From the NCBI GenBank assembly GCA_035542775.1, contig DATKKX010000530.1, forward strand, positions 1 through 12,620: a DNA stretch of 12,620 bases. The letters run 5' to 3'. This DNA is from DATKKX01 sp035542775 (lineage in GTDB: Bacteria; Planctomycetota; Phycisphaerae; UBA1845; UTPLA1). Positions 1-7,015 of the stretch are shown in pieces; position 1 is the first letter of the stretch; each line of letters opens with the position of its first letter. Below the pieces are notes generated by a model. The model had not been told where the DNA came from and searched no databases. It was given only the letters and a program-made list of their open reading frames with translations. A program made the translations under genes and the position numbers.

Positions 1-1
1 G

Positions 2-979
2 TCCCGCGAACGGTTCGACTGGCTGCGGCGGATCGGCGCCGAGGTCATCGCCACGCCGGGCTGCGAATCGAACGTCAAGGAGATCTACGACAAGTGCTGG
101 GAAATCCGCAAGACGCGACCGGACTGTGTCATCTTCAACCAGTTCGAGGAATTCGGCAACGCGATCTGGCATTACCACACGACGGGAACGGTAGTCGACG
201 AAGTCTTCCGGCGGCTCTCCAAACCAGGCGACCGGCTGTCGGGTTACATTTCCGCGACGGGTTCCGCGGGAACGATCGCCGCGGGCGACTTTTTGCGGAG
301 AAGGCACCCGGCCATCCGCGTCGTGGCGACCGAAGCGCTGCAATGCCCGACGCTGCTGTTGTGCGGTTTTGGCGGGCATCGCATCGAGGGAATCGGCGAT
401 AAGCACATCCCGTGGATTCACAATGTGCGCAACACCGACGTGGTATGCGCGCTGGACGACGAACAGTGCCTGGGCCTGATGCGACTGTTCAACGAGCCGC
501 AGGGGCAGGCATTTCTTGTTGAACACGGCGTGGCTAGGGATTGCGTCTCGCAACTGCCGTTGCTGGGGATCTCGTCGATCTGCAACATGGTGTGTGCGGT
601 CAAGACGGCGAAGATGTTCGATATGGACAACCGGGACTTTGTCTTTGTGCCTTTGACCGACTCGATGGATCTCTATGCCAGCCGAGTCGAGGAGCAGCGC
701 CAGCTGCACGGGCCCTACGACCAGATCCAGGCCGGACGGCATTTCGCAAGGTATCTCGAGGCCGTGGGTACCGACAACATGCGCGAGCTGACCTATGAGG
801 ATCGCAAGCGACTGCACAACTTCAAGTACTTCACCTGGGTGGAGCAGCAGCAGCGCAGCGTGGAAGACTTGCGCCATCTGTGGGATCCGGATTTTTGGAC
901 GGAAACCTTCGCTCAGGTGGAGGAATGGGATCGCCTCATCGAGCAGTTCAACGAGCGAACCGGGCTGCTGAAGACGTGA
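2..979 (+). CDS. PLP-dependent fold-type II enzyme, cysteine synthase-like (5' end outside window)
   Basis: The frame is open from the left edge and encodes 325 residues up to the TGA. The segment EVIATPGCESNVKEIYDKCW, then FNQFEEFGNAIWHY (about residues 45-58), and the glycine-rich phosphate-binding loop SATGSAGTIAAG (about 84-95) match the beta-family of PLP enzymes (cysteine synthase, cystathionine beta-synthase). GIGDKHIPWIHNVRNTDVV (about 130-148) is typical of a long variant annotated as cysteine synthase or PLP-dependent enzyme. The Schiff-base lysine lies near the N-terminus in this family, so it is outside the window and catalytic competence cannot be judged. The last 100 residues or so, rich in Trp, Glu and Arg, extend past the classic CysK end, so this is not a plain CysK. 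The substrate is unknown. A lyase or synthase on O-substituted serine or a related amino acid is the reasonable guess. Confidence 0.85.
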   Translation, partial: SRERFDWLRRIGAEVIATPGCESNVKEIYDKCWEIRKTRPDCVIFNQFEEFGNAIWHYHTTGTVVDEVFRRLSKPGDRLSGYISATGSAGTIAAGDFLRRRHPAIRVVATEALQCPTLLLCGFGGHRIEGIGDKHIPWIHNVRNTDVVCALDDEQCLGLMRLFNEPQGQAFLVEHGVARDCVSQLPLLGISSICNMVCAVKTAKMFDMDNRDFVFVPLTDSMDLYASRVEEQRQLHGPYDQIQAGRHFARYLEAVGTDNMRELTYEDRKRLHNFKYFTWVEQQQRSVEDLRHLWDPDFWTETFAQVEEWDRLIEQFNERTGLLKT

Positions 980-1080
980 CGCGATCGCGCTGCGGGCCTG
1001 ATGATCCCTGCTGACAGCAATCGCGATCAGGCGGTGTGGACTCCCGGCGCGTGGGGGGGCGGGCCCAGGCTCCCGACCAG

Positions 1081-1626
1081 CTATTCCGCCAGTTGTTTCA
1101 CCAGTCCGCTGAGCCGGTTCATCTCTTTCGGACCGACCTTGAGAAGCAGGTCGACGACCGTGGCAACTGCCTGCAGCAGATCGTTCATCTCGTCGAGCCG
1201 TTGCAGATAGACCGCTGCCGGCTGGGCGTCTGCTTTGCTCCGATCGACGCAGGCGTCCGCGGCCATCTCGCGGCAATGTTGGATGGTATCGAGAATGGGC
1301 TGGACCTCACGGCGGGCCCGCTGGCGAACGATGGTCTCGAACATCTTCCAGGCATCGCTCAGAGCGACGAAGTATTCCTTGCGGTCTCCGCGGACGTGGA
1401 TTCGCTCGACCAAGCCCCAATCAACGAGCGACCGAAGGTTCATCGATGCATTACCACGGGAGATCTGCAGCGTCTGCATGACGTCGTCGGTGCAGACTGC
1501 CTGCGTGGACACGTAGAGCATGGCGTGAATCTCGGCCATGGTGCGGTTGATCCCCCAATAGTTGGCCATCTCGCCCCAGCGGCGAATGAACAGAGCCTTG
1601 GACTCATCGAGCGAGCTTCGGGGCAT
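1081..1626 (-). CDS. GbsR/MarR-type winged-helix transcriptional regulator
   Basis: The protein has 181 residues from the chosen ATG. The layout is that of GbsR-like regulators: an amphipathic first helix with RRWGEMANYWGINRTMAEIHAMLY (about 15-38), a recognition helix region LQISRGNASMNLRSLVDWG (about 53-71), and a wing with VERIHVRGDRKEYF (about 73-86). The remainder is a helical dimerisation tail ending in a leucine-rich segment. GbsR family members are usually repressors, and the best-known one senses choline; the ligand here is unknown. The frame is open for 37 more codons upstream, but the ATG at 1626 gives a family-like N-terminus and has AGGAG 13 nt upstream, a long spacing. A sigma70-like promoter containing a palindrome lies just upstream, which suggests autorepression. 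The gene follows the hydrolase on the same strand after 175 bp, and its 3' end faces the PLP enzyme gene. Confidence 0.85.
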   Translation of the reverse strand: MPRSSLDESKALFIRRWGEMANYWGINRTMAEIHAMLYVSTQAVCTDDVMQTLQISRGNASMNLRSLVDWGLVERIHVRGDRKEYFVALSDAWKMFETIVRQRARREVQPILDTIQHCREMAADACVDRSKADAQPAAVYLQRLDEMNDLLQAVATVVDLLLKVGPKEMNRLSGLVKQLAE

Positions 1627-1678
1627 GGGGCACCATGTACTCCTGATCGGGCCTGTACTTTCAATAGAATCTGAAACT

Positions 1679-1707
1679 ACATTACAGGCCGAAACCTGTT
1701 CTGTCAA
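1679..1707 (-). promoter_or_regulatory. Sigma70-like promoter of the GbsR-type regulator
   Basis: Read on the minus strand, a perfect TTGACA (-35) at 1707-1702 is followed by exactly 17 bp and TAATGT (-10) at 1684-1679. The -10 matches consensus at three positions, including the two most conserved (second A and last T). The predicted start of transcription, near 1672, leaves a leader of about 46 nt before the ATG at 1626. This implies the regulator can be transcribed independently of the upstream hydrolase gene. Confidence 0.6.
1684..1699. promoter_or_regulatory. Palindromic operator candidate in the regulator's promoter
   Basis: ACAGGCCGAAACCTGT is a perfect ACAGG-N6-CCTGT palindrome. It spans 16 bp between the -35 and -10 hexamers, touching the -10 by one base. 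A copy of one half, GGCCTGTA (1650-1657), lies downstream and is an exact inverted match to TACAGGCC at 1683-1690. A second imperfect dyad, TTTCA-N8-TGAAA (1659-1676), covers the predicted start point. MarR/GbsR regulators bind palindromes of about this size, so a dimer bound here would block RNA polymerase. Binding itself is an inference. Confidence 0.55.
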
Positions 1708-1801
1708 GAGCCTCGGCACGGCTGCCCGGTGGCCCATTGCTCTGCGGCCAGCGCAGAATCAGGCGACAGAAAATGGTGGTTAGAGCCCGCCGGTCACTAT
1801 T

Positions 1802-2689
1802 TCAGGACAGGTCGGGATGGGACTTCGGGACTCGGACGGCTCCGCGAAGCCTCTTGCCGGTGATGTGCGCGCGAACGACGCCATCCAGCGGGTTCAAGTG
1901 CTTGCCGTTGGCGGGGCCGTCCGCAGCCTTCTCGTGATCCTGCGGAACGCCAAGTTCGGCGCCGGGCCGTGTTTTGCCGTTGCCATTGCCGTTGGCAGGC
2001 ACCCAGAGCGTCATCTTCTCGATCTCGAGAGCGGGGTCGAACCGAGGGGCGCGGACCTTCGCATCGGCAGCGCCGCTCAGCAACTCCTCCGTGGTCACCA
2101 GAATCGCGCCCTTGGCCTCCATCTGACGAAGCGCGAGATCGGCTTCGGCGGCACACCAGTATCCGCATGCATCGGTGACCACCACGGTTTTGATCTGTCG
2201 CGTGAGGAGCCCCAGGACGACCGCCTTGACGCACTGTTCGGCCAACACTCCGAAGACCACGACGTGGCCGACGAAAATCGAGTTGACCAGCCGGTCGGCC
2301 TTGGGATTGGCAAGAAAGTCAACGTTGCGTTTCGTGAAGATAAGCTGCTGGTATCGCCGGAACGGATCGAGAGGCAGGTCCAGCGTATTATCCGCGTGGA
2401 TGATGATTCGTCGTGCCATCAGGGTGAACGGAAGCTTCCGCTGGCCGCCGCTCCGATCAACGCAGTGGCTCGGCAGTCCGTTGAGCGACTCGCCGGGTCG
2501 ATGGCACTCCAGACTGGAAACGACAGGCAACTCTCCGATGCGCCCCCAGTTCATCAGCTTGCGAATGTTCGGTAGGATTTGGGATCTGTTGGCGACGGGC
2601 ACGGCCCCGTTGGGCAGCAAGAAATCACATTGGGTGTTCATATCGACCAGGATTCGGTCGAAAGAACTTCGACGCATCGGACTGTTCAT
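1802..2689 (-). CDS. Isochorismatase-family cysteine hydrolase
   Basis: The protein has 295 residues from the ATG at 2689, which has GGGGAG about 7 nt upstream. An ATG 12 codons further upstream has no comparable ribosome site. The family triad is visible: Asp16 in RILVDMNTQCDFL, Lys120 in LIFTKRNVDFL, and Cys153 in VVFGVLAEQCVKAVVLGLL. These are the residues used by nicotinamidases, isochorismatases and N-carbamoyl hydrolases for attack on an amide or ester through a thiol intermediate. The usual DxQxDF signature is stretched to DMNTQCDF. Residues from about 210 onward form a tail beyond the core fold, with an Asn/Gly stretch (NGNGNGK) and basic segments, so the protein is longer than the usual 180-220 residues. 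The substrate cannot be told. The regulator gene lies just downstream on the same strand. No convincing promoter was seen upstream. Confidence 0.85.
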   Translation of the reverse strand: MNSPMRRSSFDRILVDMNTQCDFLLPNGAVPVANRSQILPNIRKLMNWGRIGELPVVSSLECHRPGESLNGLPSHCVDRSGGQRKLPFTLMARRIIIHADNTLDLPLDPFRRYQQLIFTKRNVDFLANPKADRLVNSIFVGHVVVFGVLAEQCVKAVVLGLLTRQIKTVVVTDACGYWCAAEADLALRQMEAKGAILVTTEELLSGAADAKVRAPRFDPALEIEKMTLWVPANGNGNGKTRPGAELGVPQDHEKAADGPANGKHLNPLDGVVRAHITGKRLRGAVRVPKSHPDLS

Positions 2690-2883
2690 TCCCGGCTCCC
2701 CTCTCATGAAACACCGGTAAGACAACAGTCACAGAGACTGCGAACGCTGTAGGCGAAGTGGAAGACTCAGAGTAGAGCGTCAGGAGTTGTCGATCGCGCT
2801 GCGGGCGACCACGTCCTTCCCCTTGCCTGGCGCTAATGATATGCGATGGTCAACCTCAAGGCTAGGGCTTAGCGAAAAATGAA

Positions 2884-2980
2884 TAATCGGACGGTTGAAC
2901 CTGCGTTTGTCCGATTACTGCGCAATACCGTGCGACAACGGCATTGGGCTGTAAGTCGTTTCCAGCGACTCTATTGCGTA
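2884..2980 (+). other. Candidate structured RNA or DNA element
   Basis: TAATCGGAC (2884-2892) pairs perfectly with GTCCGATTA (2909-2917). It is followed by a possible three-way junction. The closing stem is TGCGCAATA (2919-2927) with TATTGCGTA (2972-2980), nine pairs including one G-U. Inside it are CCGT/ACGG (2928-2931/2938-2941) and AGTCG/CGACT (2954-2958/2966-2970). The helices are adjacent and do not overlap, as expected of a folded RNA. The predicted lipoprotein promoter lies downstream, so the element would not be part of that leader unless an earlier promoter exists. Short stems arise by chance, so confidence is low without covariation. Confidence 0.3.
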
Positions 2981-3134
2981 TCCGGCTCACATCGACCACT
3001 ACATGTTGGTGTCCTTGGACGCTGTGCGACCTCCGATAATCATGCCTCACGGGAGCACGAATGGTGTCTGCGAGGGGGGTTCTTGAACCGGAGCGGCTTA
3101 CTTGGAGCGGCCCAGCCGACCGGATATCCATTCA

Positions 3135-3162
3135 TTGACAGGGCTGCTCAAGGCGTCACAAT
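3135..3162 (+). promoter_or_regulatory. Sigma70-like promoter candidate for the lipoprotein gene
   Basis: A perfect TTGACA (3135-3140) is followed, after 16 bp, by CACAAT (3157-3162), which matches four of six positions of TATAAT. Transcription would start near 3169, giving a leader of roughly 49 nt before the ATG at 3218. Confidence 0.45.
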
Positions 3163-3217
3163 CGCATGCACGGCCTGCTTTCGATCTCGAAAGGACCGGC
3201 TTTCCAGGAGTCGGGGA

Positions 3218-4300
3218 ATGCGAATGACGGGGCTCAACAACCCTAGGTCCAGACATTGCCTGCGGTGTGCGGTGTTCGCGGTCTCGTCGCTGTTTCTTTC
3301 AGCCGGCTGCGGCGACATAGACTGGAATTGGGACTTGGCGTGGTGGGAAAAACCCAAGCGGGTGGTCCGCCCGATCCGGCCGCAGCCTCAGCCCGACCGT
3401 CGGCAGGCAGAGCAACCCACGACGAACCCCGCCTCCGATGAGCGTCGCGTCGCCATGGATCGCCCACAGGAGCGGCCGATTCGTCCGAAGCAGGAGGTCG
3501 TTGTGCCGCAGCAAGACCGGCGAACCTCCGCGGGCGGAGCCGCAATCGATCGCTCGATGCCCGTCACGAATACGCCCCCGGTGAGCGCCCGCCCCGGCGA
3601 GACGAGCCGCGCCGATCTGCCATTCTACCAGTTGTACCTGCTCAGCCGGGACCAGCCGATGGAAGAGCAACCCGGGGAGCGGCGGTTGAATCTGAGGAGT
3701 GCCGGTGTCCGCGCATGTGCAAGCCTTCTGGAGATGCTCTATGTTCCGATGGGGCGTTCCGGCAGCGAGGATGAGTGCTACCTCATCTATGAGAATCCCG
3801 GCGAATTCGAATCAGCGGCCTCGTTGGTTCCGGCACTGGACTTGACACCGCAGGGCTTGCCAGTTGCGACCGTGGGTGCGAGCGCCGCGTTCAAGGCGGG
3901 TGTCAGTGAAATGCTGTGGATCCTGGCGCAGGGCGCGGTAGTGGACAAAAAGGTCGTCGATGACTGCGAGCGCCATCTGGTTGAAGCGCTGCAATCCGCC
4001 CAATTGCCGGCGCCCGACCGCTGGGCCGCGGGGATCATGGCCGGCCGCCTGGCGAGCGAATACAAGTATGATTACGCGTCGGCAAAGAGCTACTATCGAC
4101 AAGCTGAGCAAGCGTCGAGTGAGGGCTCGGTGGAGCGCATGACGGCAATGTGGTGGCTCGCCGATTCGCTCGTTCAAGAAGGCAATGCCGCCGAAGCGAG
4201 GGATATGTATCAGACGATCGTGCGTGATTACAGCGAGTGGAAGGGCGCTCAGATCGTGCGCCGGTCGCAGGCCAAGTTGGAAGAGCGCCGTAAGCGGTAG
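3218..4300 (+). CDS. Putative lipoprotein with Pro/Arg-rich linker and TPR-like C-terminus
   Basis: The protein has 360 residues. The start was chosen because AGGAG lies 7 nt upstream and because it yields a lipoprotein signal peptide: basic N-terminus, hydrophobic core CAVFAVSSLFLSAG, then Cys31 as the lipidation site (lipobox SAGC, with Ser rather than Leu at -3). The mature N-terminus is tryptophan-rich (DIDWNWDLAWWEKP). It is followed by a Pro/Gln/Arg-rich, probably disordered linker to about residue 125. The rest is helical. The segment around 290-355 contains YASAKSYYRQAEQA and NAAEARDMYQTIVRDY, which look like tetratricopeptide helices. The likely place is the cell envelope, with a scaffolding or protein-binding role. 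No enzymatic motif was seen and the exact family is not recognised. Confidence 0.75.
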   Translation: MRMTGLNNPRSRHCLRCAVFAVSSLFLSAGCGDIDWNWDLAWWEKPKRVVRPIRPQPQPDRRQAEQPTTNPASDERRVAMDRPQERPIRPKQEVVVPQQDRRTSAGGAAIDRSMPVTNTPPVSARPGETSRADLPFYQLYLLSRDQPMEEQPGERRLNLRSAGVRACASLLEMLYVPMGRSGSEDECYLIYENPGEFESAASLVPALDLTPQGLPVATVGASAAFKAGVSEMLWILAQGAVVDKKVVDDCERHLVEALQSAQLPAPDRWAAGIMAGRLASEYKYDYASAKSYYRQAEQASSEGSVERMTAMWWLADSLVQEGNAAEARDMYQTIVRDYSEWKGAQIVRRSQAKLEERRKR

Positions 4301-4425
4301 GAGTGCTGAGCGCCTTTTGCATTGAGCGGAGCAGCCGCATCCATCGAGTGCGGCCTGAACGCCGCCCCTGGTGTGATGCGGACGAGACGAAGGCGGTGTG
4401 GGCTGTGACCGCCGTCGAGAGGCCG

Positions 4426-4590
4426 TCAGTTATTGGACGTCGTGGCCGTAGGCATCCTGTGGTCGGCATACACCGACTCGAGTTGGCGGAGGTAATCCGC
4501 TAACTCGTTCTCAGTAAAGCACTGGAGGAATTCCCGCCGCGCCGATCGGTTGAGTTGCATGATCCGCTCGATTAGCTCCCGCTTCGACAT
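4426..4590 (-). CDS. Small conserved-looking helical protein of 54 residues
   Basis: The open frame is longer upstream, but only the part from MSKRELIERIMQLNRSARRE onward looks like protein. The ATG at 4590 has GGAG 9 nt upstream. The protein is mostly charged and helical: KRELIERIMQLNRSARREFL, then FTENELADYLRQLESVY, then a short Thr/Ser/Asn tail. Proteins with a K-x-E-L-I-x-x-I ... L-x-x-Y-L pattern of this size recur in planctomycetes and other bacteria, from memory, and have no known function. It runs convergent to the lipoprotein gene, and the methyltransferase starts divergently 217 bp away. It has no signal peptide or membrane segment. Confidence 0.55.
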   Translation of the reverse strand: MSKRELIERIMQLNRSARREFLQCFTENELADYLRQLESVYADHRMPTATTSNN

Positions 4591-4807
4591 GGCTACAGGC
4601 TCCGGGCGATACAGATGGCGAATCATTCGAAGGAGTGTGGGTCGCGGCCTCTTAACGCAGTGTGGTATCGGTTCACCATTACTCCGAACTTTAGCATCTT
4701 GGCACGTTGCTCGCGGGAGCTGGTGATGACCATGTTTGTCGGTGATCGCGTCACAAGATCGGGCCGGCTGTGTCGTCCCGCGAACACCAAGGTCGCGTTG
4801 GTTCGAC

Positions 4808-5575
4808 ATGAGGGCCAGGGCTTTGCAGGCTGATCAGTCGCTCAAACCGGAGACTCCTGCCGCGGTCGAATCCGTCGGTCCTGGGGCCGCCGCGGATCGG
4901 AGCTCGGCGGGCGTTCACGCCACCAAGCATCGAGCGCGGCATGAATTCGACGGATGGGCTCATACTTATGATCGCTCGATCGTGCAGCACCTGCTTTTTC
5001 AACCGGCTTATCGCCTGTTGATGGAGGAGTTGCACCGCTGGCGGCGAGACGACCCTGATCAATTCGATCTGCTCGATATCGGCGCCGGCACCGGCACATG
5101 GACCGCCATGGTGGCCGGCAGCGGTCTGCCGGGTCGCGTGATTATCGGGCTGGACTTTGCTCTGAACATGTGCCGTGTCGCTCACGGCAAGGCCCGGCAA
5201 ATCGGAGAAGGAGCACCGCGGTTCGTCAATGCTGATTCGGAGCATCTCCCCCTGGCCGATGCCTCGTTTGATGTGGTCACGTGCAGCCACTCGTTCCATC
5301 ATTATCCAAACCAAGCCGCGACGGTCCGAGAAATGCATCGGGTGTTGCGTCCGGGCGGTCGGCTGATGGTGGTGGACGGGTTCCGTGACAACACCATCGG
5401 CTGGGTGCTTTACGACGTTTTCATCGCCCGCGGCGAAGGAACGCCCGCGGCCAAGGTGCATCATGTGTCGTGGTCGGGCATGCGAAGACTGCTGGAGGAA
5501 GCCGGATTTCGTGATGTGCAGCAGCGTAAAGAGAGCATCTGGGCTCCCTTGCTGCTTACGACCGGCGTGGCGTGA
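4808..5575 (+). CDS. Class I SAM-dependent methyltransferase (Methyltransf_11/UbiE-like)
   Basis: The protein has 255 residues from the only ATG before the domain. The frame opens earlier with a TTG at 4736, and no good ribosome site decides between them, so the start is uncertain. The first 45 residues or so are Ala/Gly/Ser-rich and probably disordered. Motif I is LLDIGAGTGTWTAMVA (about 88-103), the acidic end of beta-2 is IIGLDFALNM (about 112-121), and motif II is ADSEHLPLADASFDVVTCSHSFHHY (about 142-166). The post-motif RVLRPGGRLMVVDGF (about 178-192) is characteristic of small-molecule methyltransferases. The HHY segment and the lack of an RNA-binding domain favour a lipid, quinone or small-metabolite substrate. 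The phosphatase gene follows 94 bp later on the same strand and may share its transcript. Confidence 0.85.
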   Translation: MRARALQADQSLKPETPAAVESVGPGAAADRSSAGVHATKHRARHEFDGWAHTYDRSIVQHLLFQPAYRLLMEELHRWRRDDPDQFDLLDIGAGTGTWTAMVAGSGLPGRVIIGLDFALNMCRVAHGKARQIGEGAPRFVNADSEHLPLADASFDVVTCSHSFHHYPNQAATVREMHRVLRPGGRLMVVDGFRDNTIGWVLYDVFIARGEGTPAAKVHHVSWSGMRRLLEEAGFRDVQQRKESIWAPLLLTTGVA

Positions 5576-5669
5576 GCGTTGCCAAAGCCGATATTAGTGC
5601 CGGGCAGGTGACGTGGCACAGCGGCAGTTGTAGGTTGCTTCGCACGAACCAGCGAGGGCAGGACCGCTC

Positions 5670-6929
5670 ATGGGCTCGTTTTCCGAGAAGCGGGTCGCCG
5701 ACTTGGGGGCGATGCTCGAGGTGTCGCGCGAGTTGGCAGCGACGGTCGAGCTGAAGCCTCTTCTGCAAAAAGTCGAGGTCGCCGCGAGAAAGGTCCTCGG
5801 TTGCGAGCGGGCCACGATCTTCTTGTACGACCGCGCTCGGGGAGAGCTGTACAGCCGGCTGGCGACCGGCGTGGATGAGATCCGCATCAGCGTCGAGAAG
5901 GGGATCGCCGGCGAGGCGGCCCGCACGGGAGAAGCTGTCAAGGTTCCCGATGCCTATGCTGATCCTCGCTTCAACGCCGATGTTGACCGCCGCACGGGCT
6001 TCAAGACCCGCAACATGATCGCCTTCCCCCTGGTGGGGTTCGATAACAGCATCGTCGGCGTACTGCAGGTGCTCAACAAGGTGTCCGGCTCGTTTGACGA
6101 ATGGGACGACGAGCTGGTCAGCACGTTTGGCGCCCAGGTCGGCGTCGCCGTTCAACGACAGATCCTGCTGGACGAGTACGCCGAAAAACAGCGAATTCAG
6201 GAAGACCTGAACATCGCCCGGAAGATCCAGCAGGGGCTGCTGCCGGCGCACCCTCCGCAAGTGCCCGGCTTTGACATAGCCGGATGGAACAAACCCGCGG
6301 ACGAGACCGGCGGCGACTGCTACGACTTCCTGGAACTTCAGAATGGCGGGGTGGCGATCATCGTGGCCGACGCCACCGGCCACGGCATCGGTCCGGCGTT
6401 GATGATCGCGGAATGCCGGGCTCTGTTTCGAGCGATGATCTCGCTTTCGCAGGACCTATCGGGTGTGTCGTGCCGGATCAACGATCTGCTCTGCGAGGAC
6501 CTGCTCGAGGACAAATTCGTCACCGCGTTCCTGGGCCTGCTTTCACCGGCGGAGCGAACCCTGTCCTATCTCAGCGCCGGTCACGGCCCGCTCCTCAAGT
6601 ACGTCCGCGCCGATGACGCCGTCGCCGAGCTGAGCGCCAACGCCGTGCCGCTGGGCATCATGCCGGGCATGCGCTTCGATGCCCCTGACCGGTTTGTGAT
6701 GCAGCCCGGCGACATGATGATCCTGATGACGGACGGGTTCTTCGAGTGGGTCAGCGCCCAGGACGAGCAATTCGGCGTTGCGCGGGTGTGCGAGGTGATC
6801 CGCCGCAATCGCGACCTGAGCAGCGGAGAGATCATCCAGCGGATGCACGAGGCCGTCGTCGCTTTTGCCGGCGGCACCAGCCAGAGCGACGACCTGACCG
6901 CGGTGATCGTGAAGAAGCTGCCGGAGTAG
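5670..6929 (+). CDS. GAF-domain PP2C/SpoIIE-type serine/threonine phosphatase (RsbU-like)
   Basis: The protein has 419 residues. Its ATG has AGGA 6 nt upstream. A GAF sensor domain spans about 15-165 (GCERATIFLYDRARGELYS, IAGEAARTGEAVKVPDAYADPRF, FPLVGFDNSIVGVLQVLNK). A helical linker with EDLNIARKIQQGLLP (about 178-192) leads into the phosphatase domain (about 200-417). The metal-binding acids of the PP2C fold are present: Asp216 and Asp219 in TGGDCYDF, Asp234 in VADATGHGIGPALM, Asp355 in LMTDGFFEW, and Asp407/Asp408 in SQSDDLTAVIVK. YLSAGHGPLL is also conserved. Such enzymes dephosphorylate anti-sigma-factor antagonists in partner-switching systems in response to a GAF-bound signal. No anti-sigma factor or STAS gene is in the window, so the partner is elsewhere. 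It has no membrane segment and is therefore probably cytosolic. Confidence 0.93.
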   Translation: MGSFSEKRVADLGAMLEVSRELAATVELKPLLQKVEVAARKVLGCERATIFLYDRARGELYSRLATGVDEIRISVEKGIAGEAARTGEAVKVPDAYADPRFNADVDRRTGFKTRNMIAFPLVGFDNSIVGVLQVLNKVSGSFDEWDDELVSTFGAQVGVAVQRQILLDEYAEKQRIQEDLNIARKIQQGLLPAHPPQVPGFDIAGWNKPADETGGDCYDFLELQNGGVAIIVADATGHGIGPALMIAECRALFRAMISLSQDLSGVSCRINDLLCEDLLEDKFVTAFLGLLSPAERTLSYLSAGHGPLLKYVRADDAVAELSANAVPLGIMPGMRFDAPDRFVMQPGDMMILMTDGFFEWVSAQDEQFGVARVCEVIRRNRDLSSGEIIQRMHEAVVAFAGGTSQSDDLTAVIVKKLPE

Positions 6930-6956
6930 CCGCGCGTCCAGCAAATGCGCAGAGGA

Positions 6957-7000
6957 GCACGGACAAACCGGGTTTGTCCGTGCGACCCTTTTTCTCTCTT
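6957..7000 (+). terminator. Rho-independent terminator of the phosphatase gene
   Basis: A perfect 13-bp inverted repeat (GCACGGACAAACC at 6957-6969, GGTTTGTCCGTGC at 6971-6983) around a single central base is followed by a pyrimidine-rich tract with TTTTT at 6989-6993. It lies 28 bp after the phosphatase stop codon. The hairpin is symmetric, but the T-tract lies only on the right, so it serves the plus strand. Confidence 0.9.
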
Positions 7001-7015
7001 ACTTTCTGTCTCTGC

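Larger units (their letters stand above)
2690..3217. other. 528-bp divergent intergenic region
   Basis: This gap lies between the divergently transcribed hydrolase and lipoprotein genes. It holds a possible structured element (2884-2980) and a promoter candidate for the lipoprotein (3135-3162). The lipoprotein frame is open back to 2879, but the translated extension has no recognisable motif and would bury the signal peptide, so I do not treat it as coding. No transposase fragment or tRNA was seen. The 16-bp string at 2791-2806 is also found at 982-997. Confidence 0.6.

Noticed and set aside
996..1032. Terminator after the PLP enzyme gene
   Set aside because: GCCTGAT/ATCAGGC pair over a 23-nt loop with no T-run; too weak to call.
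1817..2575. Plus-strand frame of 252 codons
   Set aside because: Antisense to the isochorismatase-family gene with its intact triad.
2879..3217. Upstream extension of the lipoprotein frame
   Set aside because: No protein-like motif; it would place the signal peptide inside the protein, and the ATG at 3218 has a good ribosome site.
4334..4413. Terminator between the convergent lipoprotein and small-protein genes
   Set aside because: Only two 6-bp stems (GCCGCA/TGCGGC and GGCGGT/ACCGCC) without T-tracts.
4591..4809. Upstream extension of the 54-residue protein frame
   Set aside because: The extra residues look random, and GGAG precedes the inner ATG.
5556..6383. Minus-strand frame of 275 codons
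   Set aside because: Antisense to the GAF/SpoIIE phosphatase, which has complete motifs.
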